Part shown: piece after piece, positions 29,985 to 38,957 of the stretch
Position numbering within the stretch: position 1 is the stretch's first letter
How the letters are laid out: every line of letters starts with the position of its first letter
Source: Porphyra umbilicalis
Lineage: Eukaryota > Rhodophyta > Bangiophyceae > Bangiales > Bangiaceae
Assembly (NCBI GenBank): GCA_002049455.2
Contig: KV919255.1
Location: forward strand, 1 to 39,211
Reading direction: 5' to 3'
Length of the DNA: 39,211 nucleotides
Program-made: the position numbers and the translations under genes
The notes under the pieces: model-generated
Told to the model about the DNA's origin: nothing
Seen by the model: the letters and a program-made list of their open reading frames with translations, nothing else
Database searches by the model: none

Positions 29985-31942
29985 ATGGCGGATTCCGCCG
30001 CGATGGCCGTGGACGTCGGCGTTGCCGGTGGCGGTGAGGCCATCGACGGGGCGCCTGCCGCCGCGGGTGGCCATCCGGAAGTGGATTGCTCCGCGGACCC
30101 AGAGGTCTTGCGCCAGTTTCGGCCTCGCGGCTCGTACTTCGTGCACGCCAACCCTGTAGAGGTGTTCGATGGGGTCCCGCGGGTCACCGACAACCGTCTG
30201 TACGAGATGTGCGTACGCAATCGCGCTCGTGCGCACACGCGCCGTGTTTACGCTCACTACGAGGCGTTGCCCGACTTCATCGACGTGATGGCGCAAGCCG
30301 GGTTGCCGGACCACGCGGGCGACCGCGTGGCCGAGGTCCATGGGGACCCGTACTTCGGGAACCAGGGACCTCAGCGTCGTGTATACGAGATGATGTCGTT
30401 TTGCAACGAGGTCGTGCGGTACCAACTGCCGTTGCACCCGTTCCACCGCTTGGAGTACGCCAATGCGCTTATGTTCCCTGTGAAGGGTACAGAGTCGATC
30501 GAGGCAGCGGCTAACTCGTTTTGTCGCTTGCTGCGCAACTCGCCGAAGGCCGTCTTCCTCGAGAGGGCTCTCGCCGAGGACCTTTCGGTCCCGTTCGGGC
30601 ACGACTCCGGTCTGGAGCCGTACCTCGAGCAGCTTGCGCTGGTGAAGCACGAGGAGAACGACAATGTCGAAGATGACCGCAGTCCGCGGGTCACCGGGTT
30701 GCCGAACCCCTTTCGGCGGCCGATGTTCCCATCCGACCACCGTCGGGCCGCTGACACGTGCTTCTTTCGCGGTCGCGAGTGGATGCCTACCGCGTGGGCG
30801 GCTGGATTTCTCCGTGCGCCACGGGCGTTCGACTTGTCCCGTTGGCTTCCGCCTATCCCGGACTGGGAGCCCCACACGGGGTTGTGGGTGGCGACCCCCG
30901 TGGTGGTGTCCTACATGGCGGACGCGTTGCGCAACGCCTACAGCTTTGTCTGGCAGGAGGTGTACTCCGAGTACTACTGCAACTTAGTTGCTGCGTGGGT
31001 TCACACCCTGCAGGAGGACAAGCTCTTCGTCCTCTTGGACACGAAGACGCTTCGTCACTTCGCACGTTGGACACGTCCAAGTTGAAGGACGCGCCCGACG
31101 GCGAGGCCAAGTACGTCTTGTACGGCAAGATGCGTCAAGCCGTGACGGCGTTTCCCTGGCGGGAGGTCCTTAAGGACGTCGTGTGGCGCGACCGCGACTC
31201 CGGGGAAGCCCGGCAGGTGCGGGTCACGGTCGACCCGACCAAGGAATACGGCTTTTGCCTGCGCCACCCTTGTGTCGATTTCGACTGGGCGTTGGACCCG
31301 AACGCGCCACTCCCGATGGCTCGAATTACTTCGAACCATCCCGGGGTGTGGCTTCGTGGTCGTCGAACCTGGGCTCACGCCGTTGGCGACGCCCGCGAGG
31401 GCCGCTACCGCCCGCGTTCACCGCGGCGCGATCGCTCGCCCTCTCCGCCACGGTCGGAGGATGCCACTTGGCCGACCCGCGCGTCGTCAACCGCGGCGGT
31501 TGCCTTGTTCGGGTCGGCGCGCGCGCGCGATGTACGCGTTCGCGCGCCCCGCGGGGCAGCCTTGTCAGCGGTGGCTAGCGCCTGGGTCGAGCAGATCGCA
31601 GGCTTGCGTACCGCTGTTGAGCGCGCGGACGGACGGGGTGTCGAGTCGGCTTTGTCCATTATTGGACATGCCGTGGCTCGCGCCGTTGACGGCGAGGCCA
31701 ACTACGGGCGCTTCGCCCAGCACCTCGAGGCTATACAGCCAGAGGAGGAGGCCGCGCCGGCGCGCTTCAACGCGCAGAGCATCCTTGGTCGTCGCACCCA
31801 CGAGGGCGGAGGCCCGTCGACGGGGGTTCCGCACTCGGCGAGCAACACGCGTGCGCGTAGTGTTTCGCAGGAGTCGGCGGCCAGTGTTGGCGCGAGCCGC
31901 GATTCCCGTCGGGACTCGCGTCGTCGTGACGACGAGCAGTAG
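29985..31942 (+). CDS. antisense ORF of the retrotransposon, unrecognised protein, one frameshift
   Basis: On the strand opposite to gag-pol, an ATG at 29985 (frame open from 29622, first with a GTG, across the minisatellite) starts a protein of about 650 codons. It runs in one frame to about 31060 and must then shift by one base into the frame that ends at TAG 31942; the first frame stops at 31085. The junction reads DTKTLRHFAR in one frame and TLDTSKLKDAPDGEAKYVLY in the next. The protein looks genuine: Trp, Tyr and Phe are well spread (NRLYEMCVRNRARAHTRRVY, YFGNQGPQRRVYEMMSFCNE, RWLPPIPDWEPHTGLWVAT), and codons end mostly in G or C. The C-terminal part is rich in Arg/Ser (SPRRDRSPSPPRSE, SRRDSRRRDDEQ). 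It ends 143 bases before the pol stop, convergent with pol. I do not recognise the family. Some plant Ty3/gypsy lineages carry antisense ORFs at this place, but I see no sequence link. Confidence 0.6.
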
Positions 31943-32084
31943 CGAGGTTCACTGCTCAGTGACTTGCTCGGTTGACCCCGGTGGGGGGGTGGGGTTGACA
32001 ATGTCGGGGTCTTACGCCTTTTTAGGGTGTTGATGTTTCTTCGTCTTGTTGTTGTTTGTCGTTTGACAAGTTCGTATCCACTTC

Positions 32085-34328
32085 TCAGTTTTTCTGTTTA
32101 TCGTCATAGCGATGAAGGAAGTGGCAGGCCATCATGGCCCATGTTGTGGGATTTGTATCCCTTGAGTCTGCCGATAAAAGTACTTCGTACTCGAAACATG
32201 CACGTATGGCAGTAGCGTACCAACTGGCGTTGGTCCATTGTGGTATTACCACTGTTGCTTCTTCTGTGGTTGTTACCAAGCGTCGAAGGACTGAGTCCAA
32301 GTGTTGCACCGGAGGTACCAGAGACCCGTTGGGGAGCACTGGTACGGGGGGATCGCTCCCGATGAGTGTCGCCTGTGCGGATTTCGGCCACACATATGTG
32401 TACGGGCCGTAAACACGGTTCAGCCGAGAGAAGTGCCGCAAGGCAAGTTGGGGGTCATACGCAAAGTTGCGCGTCATGGACGGCAAAGTGGACTTGAGCC
32501 ACGCCACAGGAACTACTTCCTTAATTGCAACATGGGTACTTGACTCTGTCCAAGAGACATCGGCATGGATAACTCCGTCACCGGTAACATGGACATGTTG
32601 GATAGTGGGTATCCACGTGGAGTCCATGACGATGTTGGCCACGGTTGTGAGCCCGGCCTGTCGGCGACTTCGTCGCGTTGGCGTTTGCCACTCGTACCCC
32701 GGTACATGCTTCTTCTTCTGTCGAAGGAAACGCACCACCAGGTTGCGGGGAAGGTTCTCCAGGGGTTCCCAGGTGTCGTCTTTCGACCCGTAGTCGAACC
32801 AGCGCACCTTAGCGCTATAGCTGTCACCCGTCTGGCGTAAGCCTAGGAGTTTGTCGATCACATACTCATCGGCAGTTGCCGGGGTTGACTTGCGTTGGTC
32901 TAGACCATCTAGCAAGGGGTGTGGAACCTTGTCCGTCGTCGTTGGATGAGGAGCGGGGGTGACATGGTCACTGCTGACGCGTTTCTCCTCGCCGTCAATG
33001 TCAATGACAAACGTGGAGGCGTCCGCGTCCGCGTCGACGACCACGAAGGGTCCAATGGCTTTGCTTTGCCGCTTGATTTCCCGATCGTGGTTGGTCGTGT
33101 ATACGTAGTCGCCGATCTTGACGTCCGCATTGCGGGTTGCGACCCGATGGTCGAAGTTACGTTTGTAACGTTGTTGTGTCTTACGCAAGGCCTCGACCAC
33201 AATGGGGATCTGCTTGCGCAGGCGGGCCACGAACTCTCGCTTGCGAGCTAGGGGTGACCCGTCCTTGAGCGTTCCCTTATTGGTAAGCGGAGTGCCCGGG
33301 GGCAAGTTGCGAACCGTGAGGTTGGGGATCCGCCTTGGGATAACAAGCTCAAATGGGGCGATACCCGTCGACCGATGTGGTTGGCTATTATACGCCATGG
33401 TGATTACCGGGAGTAGCTCATCCCATCGTGATGGGTCGTCGGCGACGTAGTGTCGCAGCTGCGTAGCCATAATACGGTTGTACCGTTCAACTTGCCCATT
33501 GGTTTGGGGATGATACGCCGTGGTGCGAACCGTTTCAATGCCAAGCATTTTCATCACAGCGATGAAGAAGTTCGACATGAACTGGGGCCCTTGGTCCGAT
33601 AGGATTCGGTCCGGTGGCCCGTAGGCTGACACCCACGCGTCGATGATGGCTGACGCCACTGACATAGCCGTGATTCGCCGCAAGGCGACGCACTTGGTGA
33701 GCTTGGCGAAGCGGTCGGTGATAACCAAGATGAAGCGGTTGCCCTTCTTGGAGGCCGGGATGGGCCCAAAGATGTCAACGGATAGCTCCGTGAGAGGCTC
33801 GGTAGCCTGGAACAGGGTCAAGGGCGTGGTGTGTCGCCGCAAGGCGAGGCGATTTTGCGCACACGTTGTGCATTTGGTGATGGTCGAATGAATATCCGTC
33901 ACCATTGAAGGCCAGTAGTATGCCTTACGCATTGTGTAATACATCCGGTTCATACCAGGATGGGCGGCCACGGTTGCGTGGTGCTCGAGGGTCAACACGC
34001 GTTCGCGTAGAGACTTTGGAATGACCAGTTGATTGCCGTAAGGCGCACGGCGGTACAGAGCGTGATGCTCATCGCGGAAGAAGGCCTTGGCCGTTCCGTG
34101 CTCCACGCGAGTGGACATCTCGACGCAGAAGTCGTCTGTTTGTTGTGCTTCGACAACGTCGTCGAACTCCACCGGTTCCGGTGTGTCGGTACCCGTGTAC
34201 CTCCCCGTTTCTAAGCCGTTGGCCGTCTCGGCCAATGCCAGACAAGGTATATCATCATGGATATCTTCTGGCGGCGCCACCGTAGAGGCGCGCGACAGGA
34301 AATCGGGCAAGTGGTGAGATGCACCTGG
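32085..34328 (-). CDS. integrase and chromodomain part of pol, Ty3/gypsy
   Basis: A 741-codon minus-strand frame, nominally from 34310, continuing RNase H after a one-base slip at 34329. Residue numbers are from 34310. LPDFLSRAS is the usual link after RNase H. The HHCC zinc-binding domain has His at about 111 and 117 and Cys at 147 and 150 (KCTTC). The integrase core has Asp179 (ELSVDIFGP), Asp239 (RILSDQGPQF) and Glu275 (NGQVERYNR), with 35 residues between the last two, so DD35E is intact. A chromodomain follows at about 482-532 (YVIDKLLGLRQ, KVRWFDYGSKDDTWEPLENL). Chromodomains direct integration to particular chromatin. After it comes an extension of about 200 residues that is unusual in length. 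It has no further domain I can name except VVIPQWTNASWYATAIRACF. It ends 143 bases from the antisense ORF's end. Confidence 0.92.
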   Translation of the reverse strand, partial: PGASHHLPDFLSRASTVAPPEDIHDDIPCLALAETANGLETGRYTGTDTPEPVEFDDVVEAQQTDDFCVEMSTRVEHGTAKAFFRDEHHALYRRAPYGNQLVIPKSLRERVLTLEHHATVAAHPGMNRMYYTMRKAYYWPSMVTDIHSTITKCTTCAQNRLALRRHTTPLTLFQATEPLTELSVDIFGPIPASKKGNRFILVITDRFAKLTKCVALRRITAMSVASAIIDAWVSAYGPPDRILSDQGPQFMSNFFIAVMKMLGIETVRTTAYHPQTNGQVERYNRIMATQLRHYVADDPSRWDELLPVITMAYNSQPHRSTGIAPFELVIPRRIPNLTVRNLPPGTPLTNKGTLKDGSPLARKREFVARLRKQIPIVVEALRKTQQRYKRNFDHRVATRNADVKIGDYVYTTNHDREIKRQSKAIGPFVVVDADADASTFVIDIDGEEKRVSSDHVTPAPHPTTTDKVPHPLLDGLDQRKSTPATADEYVIDKLLGLRQTGDSYSAKVRWFDYGSKDDTWEPLENLPRNLVVRFLRQKKKHVPGYEWQTPTRRSRRQAGLTTVANIVMDSTWIPTIQHVHVTGDGVIHADVSWTESSTHVAIKEVVPVAWLKSTLPSMTRNFAYDPQLALRHFSRLNRVYGPYTYVWPKSAQATLIGSDPPVPVLPNGSLVPPVQHLDSVLRRLVTTTEEATVVIPQWTNASWYATAIRACFEYEVLLSADSRDTNPTTWAMMACHFLHRYDDKQKN

Positions 34329-34329
34329 T

Positions 34330-34655
34330 TTAAAAAACCATATCGAATGTATATTCGGAGAGGCGACGTCGCCATCGCATCAAGCGTCCGCTTGAGTCGG
34401 TCGTGCTGTAGATCCAGCTAAGTGCTTGGTGATCCGTTCGGATGAAGAAGCGTTGTCCGTCGAGAAAGTGCCTCAACTTGAGGACAGCCCACAAAACGCC
34501 GAGGCATTCTCGCTCCGTGGTGGAGTAGTTTTGCTCTGCAGCAGTGAGTCCTCGGCTCCAATACCCGACAGGGTGAAGCAGTTCGCCCGGCTCCTCTTGG
34601 AGGAGGGTACAACCAACTTGGTCGGCGCAGGCGTCCACGTCAACGACGAGCTTCC
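34330..34655 (-). pseudogene. RNase H fragment of pol, joined to gag by a deletion
   Basis: The minus-strand frame KLVVDVDACADQVGCTLLQE, then HPVGYWSRGLTAAEQNYSTT, ERECLGVLWAVLKLRHFLDG and FIRTDHQALSWIY is a Ty3/gypsy RNase H. It has the first acid in VDVDA, Glu in TERECL and Asp in RTDHQAL. The reading frame opens only at about 34655, where it abuts the end of gag, so the reverse transcriptase that should precede it is gone. It ends at TAA 34330 in a run of six T. Skipping one T restores the expected FKPGASHHLPDFLSR link to integrase. Confidence 0.88.
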
Positions 34656-35848
34656 GATTGGCCTTGGATGTCGAACAAACCGTTCAGGAGGTCGCATTGC
34701 GCTTCCACGCGATGACCAAAGGCCGTGGGCGCCTCTTTGTCTTGTTGCTTCATCGTAATGATGTCTTGATAGGCGTTAGCCATGGTTGCGTGTGTCGCAT
34801 ACTTCGAAAGCAGCCAGTTGACGGCATCTCCGTATGTACGGATGGCGTAACGCTTACGTCCGAGTGTGCTGTTAAGCGCGCCGGAGAAGGCCATCTTGGC
34901 GTTGCCGGCTAGTCGAAAGACCATAAGCGGAAGGGCTTGACCGTGCGTCAGCCCAGCCGCGTCGCCCGCGCGGCGAAAGGTCGTCAAGAACGTGAAGATG
35001 CCCAAGGGCAGGGCTCCCGTGAATGGCTGTTGCCCATGGAACGCTCCGTCCAAACGTTTGTTGAGACGGTGCGACCGCTGTGCCTCTTTAGGCGTATACG
35101 TCAGTTGACGGCGGATCAGGAAGTACGTCCTGTAGTCCAGGAGTGTCTTGAAGCGGCTATTAGCCGGGCGGATAACCTTGATCCTATCGGCTTTTTCAAG
35201 TCGCTCCTTCCGCTTGGTGGGGGGCGTGGGGCGCTTGCGCGCGGCCGCGTCCGACTCGCTCGATCTGTCGCTCGGCGAGGACCCACTTGGGGGCGACGGC
35301 GGGTGTGGGGGCCTGTGGCCATCGTCCGAAGAGGACGTGTCCGTCGCGTTGGGGTTGTCGTCGTCTGACGACGTCGGGCTTGACCCAGACGCCGAATCGT
35401 CGGAAGATGAGGAAAGCGCGGCGTTAGCCGGAGCGTCCTTGCGGACGGACTTGTCCTTGATCACCTTGTTCGTCTTCTTGACGTCCTTGGTCTTGTCGCC
35501 CGACTGGCGGCGAGACTTAGCCACACGGCGTTCCTTCTCATGGGAGTCGACCTTGCGCAGGGCCTCGACGTCGTCGACCAACTTGTCATTGGCTCGCGCC
35601 AGAGACTCGTTAGTCTGTTCTTGGGCCGTTAGGCGTCGCTGAAGTGCTTCAACGGCCGCCTTCAGGCTCTCCACCACCTGCATCTGCCCAGAGGCGGCTT
35701 GATCCGCAGGGATGGGAGGAGTTGAAGCACCGTCCGTGGGGGCGTCGGAGGCGGCAGGAGTGCCTTGTCCCCCGCCCGGCGGCCGGTAGCCAGATGGCAA
35801 CTTGCCGTCTCTGGCTCGCCGAGTGCCGCCGGTACCACCTGTAGACAT
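34640..35848 (-). CDS. gag, C-terminally truncated
   Basis: ATG 35848 starts a 402-residue minus-strand frame. Residues about 55-100 form a likely coiled coil (MQVVESLKAAVEALQRRLTA). Residues 105-135 are basic, and 140-205 are Ser/Asp/Pro-rich. A capsid-like region follows from about 225 (FKTLLDYRTYFLIRRQL, ALPLGIFTFLTTFRR, YGDAVNWLLSKYATHATMAN, KEAPTAFGHRVEAQCDLLNG). The 'WLL..YAT.....A' block is typical of retrotransposon Gag of oomycete/fungal/algal elements. At LFDIQG the normal sequence breaks off. The next codons (QSEARR, stop) belong to the RNase H region read out of frame. The nucleocapsid zinc knuckle is therefore missing. It lies 230 bases inside the 5' LTR. Confidence 0.88.
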   Translation of the reverse strand: MSTGGTGGTRRARDGKLPSGYRPPGGGQGTPAASDAPTDGASTPPIPADQAASGQMQVVESLKAAVEALQRRLTAQEQTNESLARANDKLVDDVEALRKVDSHEKERRVAKSRRQSGDKTKDVKKTNKVIKDKSVRKDAPANAALSSSSDDSASGSSPTSSDDDNPNATDTSSSDDGHRPPHPPSPPSGSSPSDRSSESDAAARKRPTPPTKRKERLEKADRIKVIRPANSRFKTLLDYRTYFLIRRQLTYTPKEAQRSHRLNKRLDGAFHGQQPFTGALPLGIFTFLTTFRRAGDAAGLTHGQALPLMVFRLAGNAKMAFSGALNSTLGRKRYAIRTYGDAVNWLLSKYATHATMANAYQDIITMKQQDKEAPTAFGHRVEAQCDLLNGLFDIQGQSEARR

Positions 35849-36058
35849 ACTGGGACCTGAACAAAGTGTTCCGACTTGGCTTACGCCCTGCGCGCCAACG
35901 TCGGAGATCTCAACCGTGATGCCCCCGGCACCACGCCCACAAGTCGATGGCTTACGCCCCGCGCGCCAAGCGACCGTATCGACACCGTCACAATCCCACG
36001 AGGCGGCGAGAAAGTTCTCGGGGACACCGTGCCGCGAGGCACGATGAAGGCGAGGGTA

Positions 36059-36076
36059 TCCCCTGCTGCTCCACCA
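36059..36076 (-). promoter_or_regulatory. primer-binding site
   Basis: On the minus strand, two bases after the end of the 5' LTR, TGGTGGAGCAGCAGGGGA begins with the TGG complementary to a tRNA CCA end. By position and form this is the minus-strand primer site. I do not assign the tRNA. Confidence 0.65.
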
Positions 36077-36078
36077 AT

Positions 36079-36463
36079 TGTGGTATTAATAACGTTAGTT
36101 CAATTACCAGTGTACTGAGACCGACCGTAGCCAAGCAATAAAGCGAGTTCTATCGCCGTCGCGGCGAGGAAGAAGACCTTTTGTTGGAGGGCGTCCGATG
36201 GGGAGCCGGGTGGTGCCCACGACGGCGACCCCGGACCCACGGTGGTTTAATACAAACAACGGCACTGGTCGATCGACCATCCGATCAAGCGATCGTAATG
36301 AGTGCCGGCAGACAGATAAGACAGGCAAGCAATAAAAAATAAACAATGCGGAAGTAACCCCCCAAAGGGCGTGCCACAAGCCGAGTCACACACATCCGTG
36401 GATTCGGCCAGTCAAGGGGGCTACTCGTGGCTAATTGCCAATTGGTAGCAGAGATATGCTACA
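36079..36463 (-). repeat. 5' LTR (385 bp)
   Basis: The right-hand copy, the 5' LTR in the element's orientation. It begins TGTAGC at 36463 and ends CCACA at 36079. It has the six substitutions relative to the other copy and would carry the promoter. No clear core promoter element stands out beyond an AT-rich tract (minus strand TTTATTTTTTATTG). Confidence 0.93.
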
Positions 36464-36468
36464 GTAGC
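36464..36468. repeat. target-site duplication, right copy (GTAGC)
   Basis: It is identical to 28531-28535. Confidence 0.9.
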
Positions 36469-36650
36469 ATCCGGCGGTCGAGGACGACGTCGTCGACGAC
36501 GGTGAACGGGGCGTGGGTGCCTGCCAGCGCGAGTTGGAAGGCAGCCTCCCACGATGAGGGAGATTGCGACTTGCCGCTCATCCGACAACCATGAGAAGTT
36601 TCTACTCTAAAACGAGTCTTGCTGATATTTTTGGCAAATCCGCCATGCAT
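36464..36650 (-). pseudogene. 5' part of an open frame split by the LTR insertion
   Basis: The minus-strand frame from 36650 holds an ATG near 36581 (MSGKSQSPSSWEAAFQLALA then GTHAPFTVVDDVVLDRRM), reads into the insertion site, and ends two codons later inside the LTR. This piece is more protein-like than its continuation on the other side. I do not recognise it. Confidence 0.3.
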
Positions 36651-37900
36651 TAATTGACATCTGCATGCTTAAGTTGAATCAGAGTTATAAGATTTTGAAG
36701 AAATCTTTATTGACTGTTTCTTTTCTCCGTAATTAATAATAAGTATCGTTCATGGTTACAAAAACCATCAGCACGACTTCTTCTGAAGGAACTTGATGGA
36801 CGACCTGATTCATGTCTCGTCTAACAGCCTGTTAGTTCTCCTTGAGAGCAAACCCTACAACGTCGATCCCATTCTCCAATTGGGGAATCTAGAGGTGCAA
36901 CGTGTGGCACGCTGGATGGAAATCCCATTCTGGCGGCCCGGTTTGGGGCCAGGCGCGATGTAGTTGGGTTGTAATGAGCCACGAGACCGTCCGAATGGGG
37001 TCATGATTGCTGGGTTGAGCCCAGCCCCATTCTGCTACATCAAATTTGAGCGAAACCGAAGAAGCGGTAAAGGATGTCCATCGGTGCTTAATGAAGCGGA
37101 GCCACCGAAAATATGGCCTGAAAGCGTGTGAAGCAGTCGCGGTGAGATCGCCACGTCCCTATCAAGCGCCAGATAAGCCGCTACAATCGTCAAAACCGAT
37201 GACAACGTCGAAGAAAAGGAAATTTAAAGGGACTATCGGGCCGACACCTGGCACGGCCACGACATAAACAGGGCACCCAAAAGATGCGACGGGCCCTGGG
37301 CACTGTGCGGTCTCCTCTCGTACAGTCTCTTCGCTGGCAATCGGATCTGTTCGGGGCACCGAAGAAGCGGTATGCGGCTGGGCGGGCAAACAGGCCAACG
37401 GGCGTCGTCACTTGTGCGATCCGCATCGTGCGGCAGGATCGTCGCGAGATGCCAACAGGTCAGATACATCGACGGCGACACTCTCGGGAGTTGTTTTCAA
37501 ACCTTCCAGCCTGGGGGGAGGCGTTGTGATTGGACGAAGCAGTAAATCGAACCAATCTGTCGCCATGGATTGCATCACTTTTGCCAAAAACTGTACTTTT
37601 GGAATCTGGTCGACGCCACAAACTGCCCGTCTTGGTCCCACATGCCCAATGGTCGGTGTAACCTGGCCCGCGTCACCGGATGAGATCGTGCACGAGTGGG
37701 CCACTGAAGAGGGGGCGAAGCGCTTTGCGCAATTTGTGGACACAGTGACGGCACAGAACGGATGGCCAGTCAGTCACGTGACAAGCTTGTCATCCTTTGG
37801 CGTTGGAACGACCCCCGCGCTAACGCCCTCTCTGGCTCTGGAGGCGTGACGGCAGTCAGCGCCGCGACTCGTCAGGGGCCGCCTCGCGGCTTCTCAGCTC
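36651..37900. other. no firmly supported gene
   Basis: The first part (about 36590-36830) is AT-rich and gene-free. From about 37046 to 37860 there are open frames on both strands. The best is plus-strand 37412-37849 (145 codons, with EIVHEWATEEGAKRFAQFVD), overlapped by a minus-strand frame of similar length at 37408-37743. I recognise neither and cannot choose between them. Confidence 0.3.
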
Positions 37901-38050
37901 TCTGACGCAAGTCGCGCGGTCCCTCAGGCGTCTGACGTGGCCCGCGCGGCCCCTCAGCCGTCCGATTGGGGCCGCGCGGCCTCTCTGCCGTCCGACGTGG
38001 CCCGCGCGGCCCCCCAGCCGTTCGACGTGGCCTGCGCGGCCCCCGAGCCG
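37901..38050. repeat. 30-nt minisatellite, five copies
   Basis: The unit is TCTGACGTGGCCCGCGCGGC then CCCTCAGCCG, with copies starting at 37901, 37931, 37961, 37991 and 38021 and a partial unit after 38051. The 30-base period gives ten-residue repeats in all frames (SDVARAAPQP on plus; RTAEGPRGPR on minus). Whether it is translated is not clear. Confidence 0.8.
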
Positions 38051-38957
38051 TCCTACGTGAGTGGCGTGCATGCGTGCGGTTCCCGCCTTCAAAAGGGTCG
38101 GCGTCAGCAGGCTGTGGTGGCGGGTCCCACTGGCACGTCCCTCCGGATCGGCCCAGATTGTGTTGCGCGGACAATAGGGCGCTGTGGACGTGCTCCACGT
38201 GTGTCGACCGCCTGCCTGCGCGCTGGTCGGTCCCCGTGGGTGTCATTTTTTCGTGTGCCTGGGCCCCTGCGAAGCGGGCCCGGCTGAGGGCTGGGCGCTC
38301 GCACGCCGTTAGACGGCAGGTGGGAGTGGGCGTGACGCGGCGACGCGCCTCCTTCCTGTGGCACGGACGCCGACGTGCTCTGTCGCCCGCGTCTCTTTCA
38401 CCCTCGCGCGCCGTGTGCGAGCCCGCCCTCACTCACCCTTCCCGCCCACCCCAACCGCTCGCATGACGCGTGTTAAGGGCTCCGGAAACACGCGACGGCG
38501 CCGTGCACAACGGCTCCGCAACGGTCGCCTGGCCGCCCCGCTCTCTCCGCCCTCCCCGCCCTGCACCTGTACAGGGCCGTGCAACCACGAGGCCGCCGAC
38601 GGGCGCCCCCCTCCCCCCCCCCCACCTCCTCCCCGACGGTGCGCGCCACCCCGCCACTGCTCCCGCCCCCGGTCCTGTCGCTGTGTCGATCCCTGTGACC
38701 ACGGCGCATTGGACGCTCCCCCCCCCCCCCGCCGCGGGCCATGCAGGCGCGCCTGCCATCCCGCCCTGACACCCGCCCCCCTCCATGGGGGCGGCGGGAC
38801 AATCGCCCGCTTTTGAACGGCGGCCGGCCTCCCGTACAAGAGCGCCGCGTTAGTGCACGGCTAGACGACGGGCGCGACGGCCATCCGCTCTCACCTGGCC
38901 CACGGCGGTGTGCGCACCCGCACGGCGGTCGTGACTACCCCTGTTGGCCAAGCCACC
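38051..38957. other. no supported gene; GC-rich, C/G homopolymer runs
   Basis: Overlapping Pro/Ala/Arg-rich frames on both strands are as expected in DNA of this composition. C runs lie at about 38607-38622 and 38719-38730. No motif was recognised. Confidence 0.4.

Larger units (their letters stand above)
28536..36463 (-). mobile_element. Ty3/gypsy chromodomain LTR retrotransposon, RT-deleted, with antisense ORF
   Basis: A full insertion of 7,928 bases with coding sense on the minus strand. It contains two 385-bp LTRs that begin TG and end CA, a 5-bp target duplication (GTAGC), and a primer-binding site two bases inside the 5' LTR. Coding order is gag, RNase H, integrase and chromodomain. 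Protease and reverse transcriptase are missing: gag's capsid-like region stops at about 34655 and RNase H begins within a few bases. The LTRs differ at 6 of 385 positions (about 98.4 percent identical), so the insertion is recent. Between pol and the 3' LTR is a 3.2-kb region with a long open frame on the plus strand. Without RT the element would depend on a related autonomous copy. The insertion probably interrupted an open frame of the host DNA. Confidence 0.93.

Noticed and set aside
29253..30875. A 540-codon minus-strand open frame in the retrotransposon, in the same sense as pol.
   Set aside because: It is Arg/Pro/Val-rich with repeats of RRCRPCR type that mirror the GC-rich plus-strand coding frame. 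It has no domain, and the plus-strand reading of the same DNA is far more protein-like. I treat it as a shadow.
34325..34340. The T6-A run at the end of RNase H as a programmed ribosomal frameshift site (it resembles UUUUUUA).
   Set aside because: The required change is +1, and the heptamer is not in the phase needed for -1 slippage. A one-base insertion or sequencing error is simpler.
37901..38050. The 30-nt repeats as a CRISPR array.
   Set aside because: The units are directly contiguous with no unique spacers, and the window is eukaryotic.
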